Source: a virus
Strand: one strand, 5' to 3'
DNA: 44,531 nucleotides
Virus record (IMG/VR): IMGVR_UViG_3300042691_046541
Span: 1-44,531 of that record
Positions 24,166 to 31,200 of this stretch are shown piece by piece. The position numbers and the translations under genes were made by a program. The stretch's first letter is position 1. Every line of letters starts with the position of its first letter. Below the pieces are notes generated by a model. It saw only the letters and a list, made by a program, of their open reading frames with translations, was not told the origin of the DNA and ran no database searches.

Positions 24166-24374
24166 GCCGAGGTCTCCTCCCGCGCGCGGCGCTCGCGCTC
24201 CCACGCCACGCCGCGCATCCACGCCAGCACCATCAGCGACCGCGTGTCGTCGTACCGGATCGGCGTCGTGTCCGGCATCGGCGGGATCGCCTCGACCACC
24301 TCCGCGAACGCCACGTCGAAAAGCGGGTTGGACTCCAGCGAGTCCAGCGAGATGCTCGGGCCGCGGCGGCTCAT
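24162..24374 (-). CDS. hypothetical protein, 70 residues
   Basis: Starts at ATG 24374 on the stop of the upstream DUF551-like gene and ends on the start of the J-domain gene. The product begins MSRRGPSISLDSLESNPLFD and ends in a charged helix (SLMVLAWMRGVAWERERRARE). No family recognised. Coupling on both sides supports a real gene. Confidence 0.55.
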   Translation of the reverse strand: MSRRGPSISLDSLESNPLFDVAFAEVVEAIPPMPDTTPIRYDDTRSLMVLAWMRGVAWERERRAREETSA

Positions 24375-24556
24375 GCCGGCACCTCGGGCAGGTGCGCCCA
24401 GTGCGTGACGCCGCGCACTGGCGCCGAATCGTCGGCGAGCCACTCGTCGCCGTCGTGCCACCCGAGCCAGCACTCGCCGTCCTTCGCGAGCAGCACGAGC
24501 GCTTCGTCGTCGGGTAGCCGCTCGGCGCAGGGGATCCACTCGATCGAGGTCTTCAT
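24371..24556 (-). CDS. DUF551-like protein
   Basis: A 61-residue protein from ATG 24556. The pattern W-IPCAERLPDDEALVLLAKDGECWLGWHDGDEW ... VTHWAHLPEVP matches DUF551, a small family common in phage early regions whose function is unknown. It overlaps the methyltransferase stop by 4 bases and the next gene by 4 bases. Confidence 0.7.
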   Translation of the reverse strand: MKTSIEWIPCAERLPDDEALVLLAKDGECWLGWHDGDEWLADDSAPVRGVTHWAHLPEVPA

Positions 24557-25971
24557 GCTGCGGCCGCCTCCTGCGCGGCCTCGGCGAAGTTCGCGCGCAC
24601 GATCGCTGCGGCAACCGGCGGGCTGACGCTGTTCCCGCACAGCGCCACCTGGCTGCGCGTCGTCCCGCGGAGCTGCACGTCCTCCGGGAAGCCCTGCGCG
24701 CGGTACAGCTCGCGCGGCACCAGCATCCGCAGGCCGATGTCGGCGATGTAGTGCGGCTGGCCGTGGACGGTCACGAGGCCGAAGCGGTCGCGCGAGACGA
24801 CGGTCGGCAGTGGCCGGTCGAGCGCGGAGCCCGTCTTGCCGCTGCCGGAGCCGTAGTAGTTGATCAGGAACGCGGACACCTTCTCGCGCCGGTCCTGCGC
24901 CAGCGTCGCGGTCACGAGCGAGTGGTGATCGGTCGCCGTGATCGTCGGGCACGGCTGCTCGAGCCCACGGCCGACCACGCCGGTGAAGTGACGGGCGAGG
25001 AACGCGGCGACGAGGGCGTGCTTCTGCCCGCCGGCCACGACCGTCCCCAGCGGCTTCTGCAGGTCGAGGCACCGCGGCGCCTGCCCGTCGCGCTCGCCGT
25101 ACCCCGTCTGCACCAGCGTCGGCGCGACCAGCGCGTGCCGCGCCTTGCCGGTCACCGTCGTCAGCGGCTCGTCCGCGCTGCGCACCGCCGCGCCCGGCCC
25201 GCTGCTCTGGTGGTCGATCGAGACGACCAGGTACGGCTGCCGCGCGTTCACGACGTAGCGCATCACGCCGGCCGCGATCCGCCGGAGCGTCGCGTCGGCC
25301 AGCGGCTTGCGGCGGTCGAAGATCGACGGGCACGGGAGCGACCAGTCGATGCACTCGCCGGCCGTCCGGTAGGGCGCGAGCCCCAGCCCGTGCGTCGGCT
25401 CCGGCCAGCGGATCGGCAGACCATCGCAGCGCGCGATCACGAACAGCCGCTTGCGGCTCGTCGGTGCGCCGTAGTCGCAGGCGCGCAGCTCGCGCGCGTC
25501 GAGCGTGTAGCCGAGATTCTCCAACTGCCGCCACCAGCGCCGGAACGTCATGCCGCGGCGCACCGGGCACGGGCGCCCATCGTCCAGCAGCGGACCCCAG
25601 TCGGCGAACTCTTCGACATTCTCGAGAGCGATAACGCGCGGCCGCACCGCCTTCGCCCAGCGATACACGACCCACGCGAGGCCGCGGATCTTCTTCGACC
25701 GGGGCTTGCCGCCCTTGGCCTTGCTGAAGTGCGTGCAGTCGGGGCTGAACCACGCGAGCCCGACGGGGCGTCCGCCGGTGGCCTCGCGCGGGTCGACCTG
25801 CCACACGTCCTCGCAGTAGTGCCGCGTGGCTGGGTGGTTCAGCGCGTGCATCGCGATCGCCTCGGCCGAGTGGTTGATCGCGATGTCGGGAGAGCGGCCG
25901 AGAGCCCATTCGATGCCCGTGCTCGCGCCGCCGCCGCCGCAGAAACTATCGAGGATCAGCTCGCGCGCCAC
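24553..25971 (-). CDS. DNA C5-cytosine methyltransferase
   Basis: A 472-residue methyltransferase; I place the start at GTG 25971, which overlaps the HNH gene, rather than further upstream. Motif I is DSFCGGGGAS (about 8-17). The catalytic Cys is C79 in a variant motif IV, SPDCTHFS, instead of the usual PCQ. Motif VI is ENV at 117-119, and motif VIII is SRKRLFVIA. The large target-recognition region (about 200-400) contains paired repeats ending in PLTTV/PLGTV/PTIT. Motif X GNSVSPPVA is near the end. It probably methylates phage DNA to evade host restriction; the target is unknown. Confidence 0.9.
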   Translation of the reverse strand: MARELILDSFCGGGGASTGIEWALGRSPDIAINHSAEAIAMHALNHPATRHYCEDVWQVDPREATGGRPVGLAWFSPDCTHFSKAKGGKPRSKKIRGLAWVVYRWAKAVRPRVIALENVEEFADWGPLLDDGRPCPVRRGMTFRRWWRQLENLGYTLDARELRACDYGAPTSRKRLFVIARCDGLPIRWPEPTHGLGLAPYRTAGECIDWSLPCPSIFDRRKPLADATLRRIAAGVMRYVVNARQPYLVVSIDHQSSGPGAAVRSADEPLTTVTGKARHALVAPTLVQTGYGERDGQAPRCLDLQKPLGTVVAGGQKHALVAAFLARHFTGVVGRGLEQPCPTITATDHHSLVTATLAQDRREKVSAFLINYYGSGSGKTGSALDRPLPTVVSRDRFGLVTVHGQPHYIADIGLRMLVPRELYRAQGFPEDVQLRGTTRSQVALCGNSVSPPVAAAIVRANFAEAAQEAAAA

Positions 25972-26369
25972 GCCTGCACCTCGTCGTGATGTTCCATCCG
26001 GTGCTCCGCGCGCGAGAGGCACGCGAGGTTCTCGATCGCGTCGTTCAGCGGGTCCCGGTCACGGTGGTGGATTACGTGGCCCCGTGGCATCGGCCCGCGC
26101 GCCTGCTCCCACACGACGCGCGCGCGTGGCAGCCACGTGTTCGGTTCCGAGACCTTCACGAACGCGCGCAGTGCACCGAACCGCTTCCGGATGCGGACGC
26201 TGCCGACCGGCAGTCGGTTGTGCGCCGCCTGTCCCTTGCGGAACTCCGTCTGCGGTGAGCGGCGCTCGCCAGCCTGGATCTCGGTCGCGGGCGAACGACG
26301 CTCCCCCGGGCGGATCTCGGTGGACGGCGACGCGCGGTGCCCGCGCACGAATCTTCCCTGCTCCCGCAT
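25956..26369 (-). CDS. HNH endonuclease with DNA-binding repeats
   Basis: A 137-residue protein from ATG 26369, on the stop of the next gene upstream. The N-terminal third holds three imperfect SP-x-TEI/F-xxG repeats (residues about 14-50), of the kind that wrap DNA in phage HNH proteins. The HNH core is HVIHHRDRDPLNDAIENLACLSRAEHRMEHH near the C-terminus. It could be a homing-type or packaging-related nuclease. The position next to a methyltransferase may suggest a restriction-like pair, but repeats of this type are most often seen in stand-alone phage HNH genes. Confidence 0.8.
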   Translation of the reverse strand: MREQGRFVRGHRASPSTEIRPGERRSPATEIQAGERRSPQTEFRKGQAAHNRLPVGSVRIRKRFGALRAFVKVSEPNTWLPRARVVWEQARGPMPRGHVIHHRDRDPLNDAIENLACLSRAEHRMEHHDEVQAWRAS

Positions 26370-26788
26370 CACGGCAGCCGCACCGAGTAGGCGAGGCCGC
26401 AGAAGCCCCGGCGATCCGGTGCGTCGCCGAAGATTCGCCACGTGTATCGCCAGCCGCTGGGGTCCTCTCCGTCGGTGCGCGCCTGCGCCTCGTGCAGCTC
26501 GATGCCCGCGACGCTCTCGTCATCGACGCCACCGGCCGTGTCCGCGCGCCAGCGCGGATCGTCGTCCGGCGGCCGGCGCCCGCTGTGGCTGAGCAGCACC
26601 GGGCGGGCCGGAGTCGCGGTATCCGACCACCGCCAAGCCATGCAGCGCGAGCCGATGCACGCGACGGCTTGACGAACGTAGGTGCGGTCGCGAGTTTCGC
26701 CGCGATTCGTGGACGCCACTGCAGTGTGCGTTTCTACGCGCGCCGCCGGGCACCACAGCTCTCGCGCTTCCTGTTCGGTCACGATCAT
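26369..26788 (-). CDS. hypothetical protein with CIGSRCMAWRW motif
   Basis: A 139-residue protein starting MIVTEQEARELWCPAARV. The segment ACIGSRCMAWRW (about 43-54), with an upstream Cys (C13), is a pattern shared by many phage early proteins and may bind metal. The C-terminal half is Trp/Arg-rich (WRYTWRIFGDAPDRRGFCGLAY). Function unknown. The stop overlaps the HNH start (TGATG). Confidence 0.6.
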   Translation of the reverse strand: MIVTEQEARELWCPAARVETHTAVASTNRGETRDRTYVRQAVACIGSRCMAWRWSDTATPARPVLLSHSGRRPPDDDPRWRADTAGGVDDESVAGIELHEAQARTDGEDPSGWRYTWRIFGDAPDRRGFCGLAYSVRLP

Positions 26789-26800
26789 CGTCGTCCTCCG

Positions 26801-27229
26801 CTACGCCACGAGGCGCAGCACTTCGTCCTGCACTTCCCGCAGCGACACGCCCGGCAGCAGGTGCTCCACGGCCGCGTCGCACGCGCGGCGGTAGAACTCC
26901 TCGAACTCCTCCCCGCTGAGTTCGGAGAGCTTCAGCGACTTCGGCACCTGGTAGATCTCACCCGTGGTCGCGGACACGATCACGTCCGCGTGCCCGGCGA
27001 GGATCCGCAGCGCCGCGTCGACCTGGTCCTTCGTCCGCAGCGTCTGGTGGTGGTGCGACACGAGGTCGCAGAGCACCCAGTACCGCGCGTGGAGCTTCAT
27101 GTTGCGAGGCCGGTGGAGCGTCACCCGCACGCGCGCGTCGAGCGCCACGCGCCGCAGTTGCTCGGCGGCGCGCTCGTCCGCGGGCGCGAGCCCGGACAGC
27201 GTGCGGCGCATCCAGAGGCCGTCGCTCAT
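26801..27229 (-). CDS. DUF1367-like protein
   Basis: A 142-residue protein from ATG 27229, three bases from the exonuclease stop. VRVTLHRPRNMKLHARYWVLCDLVSHHHQTLRTKDQVDAALRILAGHADVIV (about 36-88) matches the DUF1367 signature found in many lambdoid early operons. A C-terminal helix region (LSGEEFEEFYRRACDAAVEHLLPG) follows. Members are usually in recombination or ninR-like gene blocks, with no known activity. The gene belongs to the ERF/YqaJ recombination operon. Confidence 0.75.
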   Translation of the reverse strand: MSDGLWMRRTLSGLAPADERAAEQLRRVALDARVRVTLHRPRNMKLHARYWVLCDLVSHHHQTLRTKDQVDAALRILAGHADVIVSATTGEIYQVPKSLKLSELSGEEFEEFYRRACDAAVEHLLPGVSLREVQDEVLRLVA

Positions 27230-27231
27230 CG

Positions 27232-27852
27232 TCAGGCCGCCCGCGGCCGCGCGAACCGCAGCTCCATCGCGCGCAGCTCGGCGTTGAACTCGGCCACGGC
27301 GGCCGCCAGCTTCGCGATGTAGGCCTCGTCGCGGTGCACGCGCGTGATGAAGATCGGCAGGCGCGGCCAGTACGAGACGAAGTCGCACCACGCCCGCCCG
27401 GTGATCCACAGCGCGCCCTGCACCTGCGCGAGGTGCTCGGCCGGCAGCTTCCCGTCGAGCAGCACGTCCAGCTGCAGGTGCGGGAGCTTCGTCTTGATCT
27501 CGAGCACGCCGTCGTCGCCGAGCAGCCCGTCGGGGCTGCATCCGGCCTCGACGTCGTCCCGGCGAACGAAGCCAACGAGCTGCGGCTCGAGGTCGCGCAC
27601 CAGCACGTAGGCGTCGCGCGCCTCGGCCTCCATCTGCTTGCCGCGGTCCGTGTGCGCGTTGCTGAACGACTCCGCGGGCTCGCCCGTGAGGCGCTCGCCG
27701 ACGAGCTTCAGCAGGTACGTGCGCCGGGTCTTCGACTCGCCGCCGCCGCGTCCCTTCGCCTGCACGGTGTCGAACTCCGACGCGGTCGGAATGCCGAGCC
27801 GCGCCCGACGCCACTCGTCGGTGCCCTGCTCGCAGTGCAGGACCTCGATCAC
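27232..27852 (-). CDS. YqaJ/lambda-type exonuclease
   Basis: A 206-residue double-strand-specific 5'-3' exonuclease of the PD-(D/E)xK superfamily. Motifs are GTDEWRRARLGIPTAS (about 10-24), E75 in GKQMEAEARDAY, D108 in SPDGLL, and E118-x-K120 in VLEIKTK. All catalytic residues are present. It is coupled to the ERF annealase (27849 overlap), forming an exonuclease/annealase pair like lambda Exo/Bet that makes and anneals 3' single strands during replication and recombination. Confidence 0.92.
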   Translation of the reverse strand: MIEVLHCEQGTDEWRRARLGIPTASEFDTVQAKGRGGGESKTRRTYLLKLVGERLTGEPAESFSNAHTDRGKQMEAEARDAYVLVRDLEPQLVGFVRRDDVEAGCSPDGLLGDDGVLEIKTKLPHLQLDVLLDGKLPAEHLAQVQGALWITGRAWCDFVSYWPRLPIFITRVHRDEAYIAKLAAAVAEFNAELRAMELRFARPRAA

Positions 27853-28535
27853 TTGGCACCCCCGGTGGACCGCTTGTCCTCCAGAGCGCGCACCGCGGCC
27901 GCGTAGTTCGCGACGCGGATCTCGCTCAGCTTCCCGACCTTGCAGTACTTCAGGAAGTTGGCGCGGTTCGCGCCCACCTCGGTCATCAGCGCCTCGAGGT
28001 TCGCTACCTGCTCATCGGAGATGAACTCGGGCTGCGGCGCGCCGCCGACGCTCTCGCCGTCGTCGTCCTCGTCCCCGGCCACGCCTGCTACTGCCATCAG
28101 CTGGAAGCGGCGGGCGTACGTCGTCGCCGAGCCGATCGCCTGTGCGGAGGCCTGCGGCACCGGCACGCGCAGCGGCCCGAACGTGAGCGACTGGCCGGTC
28201 TTGTGGATCAGCAGCGTGGTGCACTCGATCGCGCCGTCCTGCGTCACGACGTTCTGCAGCACCGCGACGCCGTGCTTCCCGAGCACCGGGACGACGGCGT
28301 TGCGCACCGACGCGAGCGACGCGTAGTTCGGGTTCGTCGGCGCCGGGCCGCGCGCGAAGGCGGTGTTGATGCGATCGAACGTCGGGTTGCGCATCTCCGC
28401 CTGGGCGGCGGCGATCGCGGCCGCCAATTCGGCGACCGGCGGCTCGGGTAGCGCCGGCGGCGGGCGGTCGGCGTCCGGCCAGCGCGGGTAGTAGGCGGTG
28501 GGGATCTCGGCGCTCTCGATCGCGGCAGCGTTCAT
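27849..28535 (-). CDS. ERF-family single-strand annealing protein
   Basis: A 228-residue protein with the ERF pattern: FDRINTAFARGPAPTNPNYASLASVRNAVVPVLGKHGVAVLQNV (about 54-97), then a beta core with CTTLLIHKTGQSLTFGPLRVPV. The AQAIGSATTYARRFQLMAVAGVAGDEDDDG motif (about 134-163) is diagnostic. The C-terminal region (ISDEQVANLEALMTEVGANRANFLKY) resembles the helical tail of related recombinases. It anneals complementary strands and works with the exonuclease downstream. Confidence 0.92.
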   Translation of the reverse strand: MNAAAIESAEIPTAYYPRWPDADRPPPALPEPPVAELAAAIAAAQAEMRNPTFDRINTAFARGPAPTNPNYASLASVRNAVVPVLGKHGVAVLQNVVTQDGAIECTTLLIHKTGQSLTFGPLRVPVPQASAQAIGSATTYARRFQLMAVAGVAGDEDDDGESVGGAPQPEFISDEQVANLEALMTEVGANRANFLKYCKVGKLSEIRVANYAAAVRALEDKRSTGGAK

Positions 28536-28553
28536 CGGGGTTCCTCGGTGGTG

Positions 28554-28811
28554 TCAGGGAAGGGGGCCGAACAGCGGCACGCCGGCCTCATCGGCGAGGC
28601 GCTGGTCGCGGCCGACGGGCGTCACGTCGACCGGCCGCACGTCGACGATCGTCACGCGCGCAGCCGCGAACTCCGCGTCGCCTTCGGCCTCGAGCCGACG
28701 CATCGCTGCGAGCCACGACGGGCTCGTGCACTCGCGGCCGTTGGTGAGGTGAGGCGTTTCCATCGGCTCGCCGCACGACCCGTAGGACCAGTGCGTCACC
28801 GCGCGCGTCAT
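28554..28811 (-). CDS. hypothetical protein, 85 residues
   Basis: Starts at ATG 28811, overlapping the upstream stop (ATGA). It begins MTRAVTHWSYGSCGEPMETPHLTNGRECTSPSWLAAMRRLEAEGDAEF with two Cys (13 and 28) and ends in a beta-rich segment (RVTIVDVRPVDVTPVG). No family recognised. It is part of the early leftward operon before ERF. Confidence 0.55.
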   Translation of the reverse strand: MTRAVTHWSYGSCGEPMETPHLTNGRECTSPSWLAAMRRLEAEGDAEFAAARVTIVDVRPVDVTPVGRDQRLADEAGVPLFGPLP

Positions 28812-29068
28812 CGGGCGGCCCTCCGCAGTGGGATCACGCGCGCGGTGCGCCGGTGGAACCGACGCGCGTGCTGCAGCTCGTGCAGCGCGATCCGCGCGCG
28901 GACCTCGAGCGACTGGTACGCGGTCACCTCGGCCGGCGTGCGCGGGTCGGCGCAGCGGGCGCCAATGCGGCTGAGGTAGACCCACCGCGCGAGGTTCGCG
29001 GCGTTGCGCTCGTCGAGGTCGGTGATTCCCCGATGCTGCGTGACGGTGCCGAAGCGGCGGGGGATCAC
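28808..29068 (-). CDS. hypothetical protein, 86 residues
   Basis: A basic, helix-rich protein (DLDERNAANLARWVYLSRIGARC; TAYQSLEVRARIALHELQHARRFHRRTARVIPL) with the start on the upstream stop and the stop on the downstream start. A nucleic-acid-binding role is possible given the charge. Family not recognised. Confidence 0.55.
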   Translation of the reverse strand: MIPRRFGTVTQHRGITDLDERNAANLARWVYLSRIGARCADPRTPAEVTAYQSLEVRARIALHELQHARRFHRRTARVIPLRRAAR

Positions 29069-29190
29069 GGACGGTCCCCGCGCGCCCAGCGGGCGAGTTC
29101 GTACCGCTCCAGCGCGAGCCAGAGCAGCAGCACGTAGCTGGTCACGAGGAACGCGCCGAGGAACCAGGCGAGCGGACTGATGCTGCTCAC
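29065..29190 (-). CDS. 41-residue single-pass membrane protein
   Basis: GTG 29190 overlaps the upstream stop. The product (MSSISPLAWFLGAFLVTSYV and a short basic tail) is one transmembrane helix of about 20 residues, likely with its C-terminus in the cytoplasm. It is expressed immediately early from the leftward promoter. Small membrane proteins in this place can block superinfection or host defences, but this one has no known homologue that I recognise. Confidence 0.5.
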   Translation of the reverse strand: MSSISPLAWFLGAFLVTSYVLLLWLALERYELARWARGDRP

Positions 29191-29432
29191 GGCTGCACCG
29201 CGGGCAGTTCGTAGCGGCGGCACAGCCGCTGCGCAGTCGGCAGCGTCTCGTCGACGCGCTCCGACCAGCTGGCGGCGCACTCCAGCATCGAATCGCGATT
29301 GGGATGCCCGGTCGGCCAGGTCACTGCCAGCGCCAAGCACTCTTCGCGCTCGCGCTGGCAGTGCTCGGCGTAGCGCGCGACCGCGTGGAACGCGACTCGG
29401 GCCTGCGCCTCGTTCAGCGTGACGCGCTTCAT
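29187..29432 (-). CDS. hypothetical protein, 81 residues
   Basis: It starts at ATG 29432 on the upstream stop. Long helices dominate (LNEAQARVAFHAVARYAEHCQREREECLALA; SMLECAASWSERVDETLPTAQRLCRRY). Four Cys residues are spread along it (C25, C32, C52, C71). No family recognised; an early-operon gene with a possible anti-host role. Confidence 0.55.
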   Translation of the reverse strand: MKRVTLNEAQARVAFHAVARYAEHCQREREECLALAVTWPTGHPNRDSMLECAASWSERVDETLPTAQRLCRRYELPAVQP

Positions 29433-29701
29433 GCCGCACCCCCGCGGTTCACGAGCGCGCGCATCAGGCTCGGGCCGATGTCGCCGAACATCAGCCGCTC
29501 CGTCTGCTCACGCGGCAGCGCGAGGAACGCCTTGCGGCCGAACCGCTTCGCGTAGCAGCGGCCGTGCCAGTCCGTGCGCGGCGCCGAGCGGATCATCCGG
29601 CGGTCGTCGCCCATCTCGCCGCAGTGGGCGCACGCGCTCAGGTGGCGGATGTCGTGCGCCTTGCTCAGGTCCGGCGCAGGGATAGGGCCGAGGCGGCTCA
29701 C
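29429..29701 (-). CDS. hypothetical protein with a zinc-like CxxC motif
   Basis: A 90-residue protein from ATG 29701. HDIRHLSACAHCGEMGDDRRMI ... WHGRCYAKRFGRKAFLALPREQ contains ACAHCG and a later HGRC, a likely zinc site (about 15-55). It resembles small Cys/His proteins found in phage early regions, possibly DNA-binding. Coupled by ATGA to both neighbours. Confidence 0.6.
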   Translation of the reverse strand: MSRLGPIPAPDLSKAHDIRHLSACAHCGEMGDDRRMIRSAPRTDWHGRCYAKRFGRKAFLALPREQTERLMFGDIGPSLMRALVNRGGAA

Positions 29702-29898
29702 CGCACCACCCCGGCGACGATGTCGGTCGTCGCCTCGCGGATCTCGTAGACCGCGCGGAGTTCGGCCTGACGGTCGCCGCGCCAGATCGCCTCGCGGGCG
29801 CGGCGGGCGACGTGCTCCAGGTGCGTCAGGCGGGTGACCGCGAGCTGCTGCGCGTGGCCGAGCGGCTCGGGGCGGGTGAGGTTGGCGGGGTTCGACAT
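29698..29898 (-). CDS. first gene of the leftward early operon
   Basis: A 66-residue helical protein (LGHAQQLAVTRLTHLEHVARRAREAIWRGDRQAELRAVYEIREATTDIVAGVV). It is the first ORF downstream of the leftward promoter, with GGGAG before its ATG and a 5' hairpin in the leader. In lambda this place is occupied by N, but this protein is not an obvious Arg-rich N homologue, so I do not assign that role. Confidence 0.6.
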   Translation of the reverse strand: MSNPANLTRPEPLGHAQQLAVTRLTHLEHVARRAREAIWRGDRQAELRAVYEIREATTDIVAGVVR

Positions 29899-29909
29899 CC
29901 GGCGTCTCC

Positions 29910-29926
29910 CACAGCAGAACGCTGTG
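29910..29926 (-). promoter_or_regulatory. 5' leader hairpin at the start of the leftward transcript
   Basis: On the minus strand CACAGC-GTTCT-GCTGTG forms a 6-bp stem with a five-base loop. Its first base falls at the predicted transcription start, and it is followed by GGGAG and the first ATG. It could be a stabilising 5' hairpin, a nut/boxB-like signal or a put-like RNA. Only the structure is visible; the function is inferred. Confidence 0.5.
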
Positions 29927-29932
29927 AGCCGG

Positions 29933-29961
29933 ACATTACCCGTGGGTAAAGCTTAGGTCAA
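29933..29961 (-). promoter_or_regulatory. leftward early promoter PL
   Basis: On the minus strand TTGACC (29961-29956) and TAATGT (29938-29933) are separated by 17 bases; the -10 match is weak. The -35 is abutted by one operator repeat and the spacer and -10 are covered by another. The 15-base string CCCCCGGGTATTGAC is identical to that at the rightward promoter. Confidence 0.7.
29936..29949. promoter_or_regulatory. repressor operator O1 (leftward)
   Basis: TTACCC-GT-GGGTAA is a perfect 6+6 inverted repeat covering the -10 and spacer of the leftward promoter. It is the best match to the shared consensus WTACCC-NN-GGGTAA. Confidence 0.8.
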
Positions 29962-29974
29962 TACCCGGGGGTAA
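29961..29974. promoter_or_regulatory. repressor operator O2 (leftward)
   Basis: ATACCC-GG-GGGTAA lies directly upstream of the leftward -35, with its centre 25 bases from that of O1. That spacing of two to two and a half helical turns is typical of cooperative repressor sites. Confidence 0.75.
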
Positions 29975-30012
29975 AAGCTGCGCCGATCACGGCGGCCTCC
30001 GCGGCAGGGGGT

Positions 30013-30729
30013 TTAGTCCTGCCAGCTACTTACGCGACCATTCTCGGTGTAGATGTACGTGCGCCCGTAGACCCACTGCTTGTGCTCGTGGGTGCTGCCG
30101 CCGGCCTCAAAAACCGACCGGTTGACGTCGTCGGGAGGGCCAAATGCGCAAAGTACGGCGTCTTCCCTCATGCCGATGCTCACCGTCCGCGCGGCGATCG
30201 CCTCGGCTTCCTCCAGAGTCCCGCCGCGGCGCGCCCATTCGTTCGCGTACGCGCGGTCGCTGGCCTTGCCCCTCAAGGCTTTGCAGAGCGCCGAGTCGGA
30301 CAGCTCTCGGATGGCCTGCATCTCCGCCTGCGCGGTCCGGGCTTCTTCCGCCGCACGAGTATCGTCCGGCCGAAGGGTCGCCAGCCGCGTCCAGACGTCC
30401 TTCCTGTCCTGAACCTGCGATGCCTTCAGCGTCGCCGCGCGCGCCTCGAGAAGGCCGATCTCGGCCTCGTTGAGCAGCGAGAGCACCGCGGGATCGTTCG
30501 TCCAGGCGAACTGGCTGAGCTTCGTGTTCGCGAGGTCGAACTGCCCCGCCGTCAGCGCCGCACGCGCCTCTTCCAAGGCTTTAGGACCGTTGGCCTTCCA
30601 GTACTCCTGAAGCTTGGCTTGGACGTAGTCGGTTTCACTGACCGGGGTCTGCGCGGTCTCGGAGCCGCACCCCGCGAGGCCGCAGAGGGCGAGCAGGGCG
30701 GCAGTGGCCGCTGCGCGAGCCCTGATCAC
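30013..30729 (-). CDS. repressor-coupled lipoprotein with BamE/SmpA-like C-terminus
   Basis: A 238-residue lipoprotein starting at GTG 30729 on the repressor stop (GTGA), so it should be expressed from the lysogenic transcript. The signal peptide ends in lipobox L18-A19-G20-C21; residue 22 is Gly, not Asp, so outer membrane sorting is expected. Residues about 35-165 form a helical, TPR-like region. The C-terminal 60 residues (VSIGMREDAVLCAFGPPDDVNRSVF ... KQWVYGRTYIYTENGRVSSWQD) follow the SmpA/OmlA/BamE pattern of G-M/T-xxxV, GxP, QWVY and a final strand. The position equals lambda rex. Superinfection exclusion at the envelope is an inference. Confidence 0.75.
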   Translation of the reverse strand: MIRARAAATAALLALCGLAGCGSETAQTPVSETDYVQAKLQEYWKANGPKALEEARAALTAGQFDLANTKLSQFAWTNDPAVLSLLNEAEIGLLEARAATLKASQVQDRKDVWTRLATLRPDDTRAAEEARTAQAEMQAIRELSDSALCKALRGKASDRAYANEWARRGGTLEEAEAIAARTVSIGMREDAVLCAFGPPDDVNRSVFEAGGSTHEHKQWVYGRTYIYTENGRVSSWQD

Positions 30730-31187
30730 GGAGCTGAGGACGCGTCCGCCAGCTCGTCGACGCGAGTTTCGCGGCCGACGTCATCGCGAACCTTGCGACG
30801 GCTGCGCTTCTGTCGCGCGACCAGCGTCTCGATCAGCGTCTGAATCTGCGAGCGCAGCGGCTCTTCGAGCTTCTCCCACTCGGCGCCCAGGCGTGCGCCC
30901 ACCGGAGTCACTTCGATGCCGTGGATCGTGCCTGCCTTGGCCTCGGTCATCCCGTCGAGATAACCCAGCGGGAGCTGGAGCTTACGCTCGATATCTCGCG
31001 CGAGATCCTCGCCGATCTTCTTGTGCTGCGCCCCGTTCGGATTGAGCATCCGGGAGACGTAGTTGTCGGTGCGGTCGATGGCCTTCGCGAACGCAGCCTT
31101 GCTGCCGTCGAACTTGGCTTCGACGATCGCAACGACCCGCTCGCGCCGAATAACCGCAATGTCCACGCCCCTAGGGTGCCAGCGCAT
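30726..31187 (-). CDS. phage repressor (CI-like, no peptidase domain)
   Basis: A 153-residue protein if ATG 31187 is used (146 from GTG 31166; family homology begins near VDIAVIRRERV). The N-terminal helix-turn-helix is KFDGSKAAFAKAIDRTDNYVSRMLNPNG (about 26-53), followed by KKIGEDLARDIERKLQLPLGYLDG, as in CI/Cro-type proteins. The C-terminal tail (EWEKLEEPLRSQIQTLIETLVARQ) is a dimerisation-like helix. No LexA/S24 peptidase Ser-Lys domain is present, so induction is unlikely to be by RecA-driven self-cleavage. Operator O3 overlaps the start codon. Confidence 0.85.
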   Translation of the reverse strand: MRWHPRGVDIAVIRRERVVAIVEAKFDGSKAAFAKAIDRTDNYVSRMLNPNGAQHKKIGEDLARDIERKLQLPLGYLDGMTEAKAGTIHGIEVTPVGARLGAEWEKLEEPLRSQIQTLIETLVARQKRSRRKVRDDVGRETRVDELADASSAP

Positions 31188-31199
31188 ACCGCTGGGTAA
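31186..31199. promoter_or_regulatory. operator O3 at the repressor start
   Basis: ATACCG-CT-GGGTAA overlaps the ATG of the repressor gene. It has one mismatch in the left arm. Its location suggests autoregulation of the repressor, like lambda OR3. Confidence 0.65.
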
Positions 31200-31200
31200 A

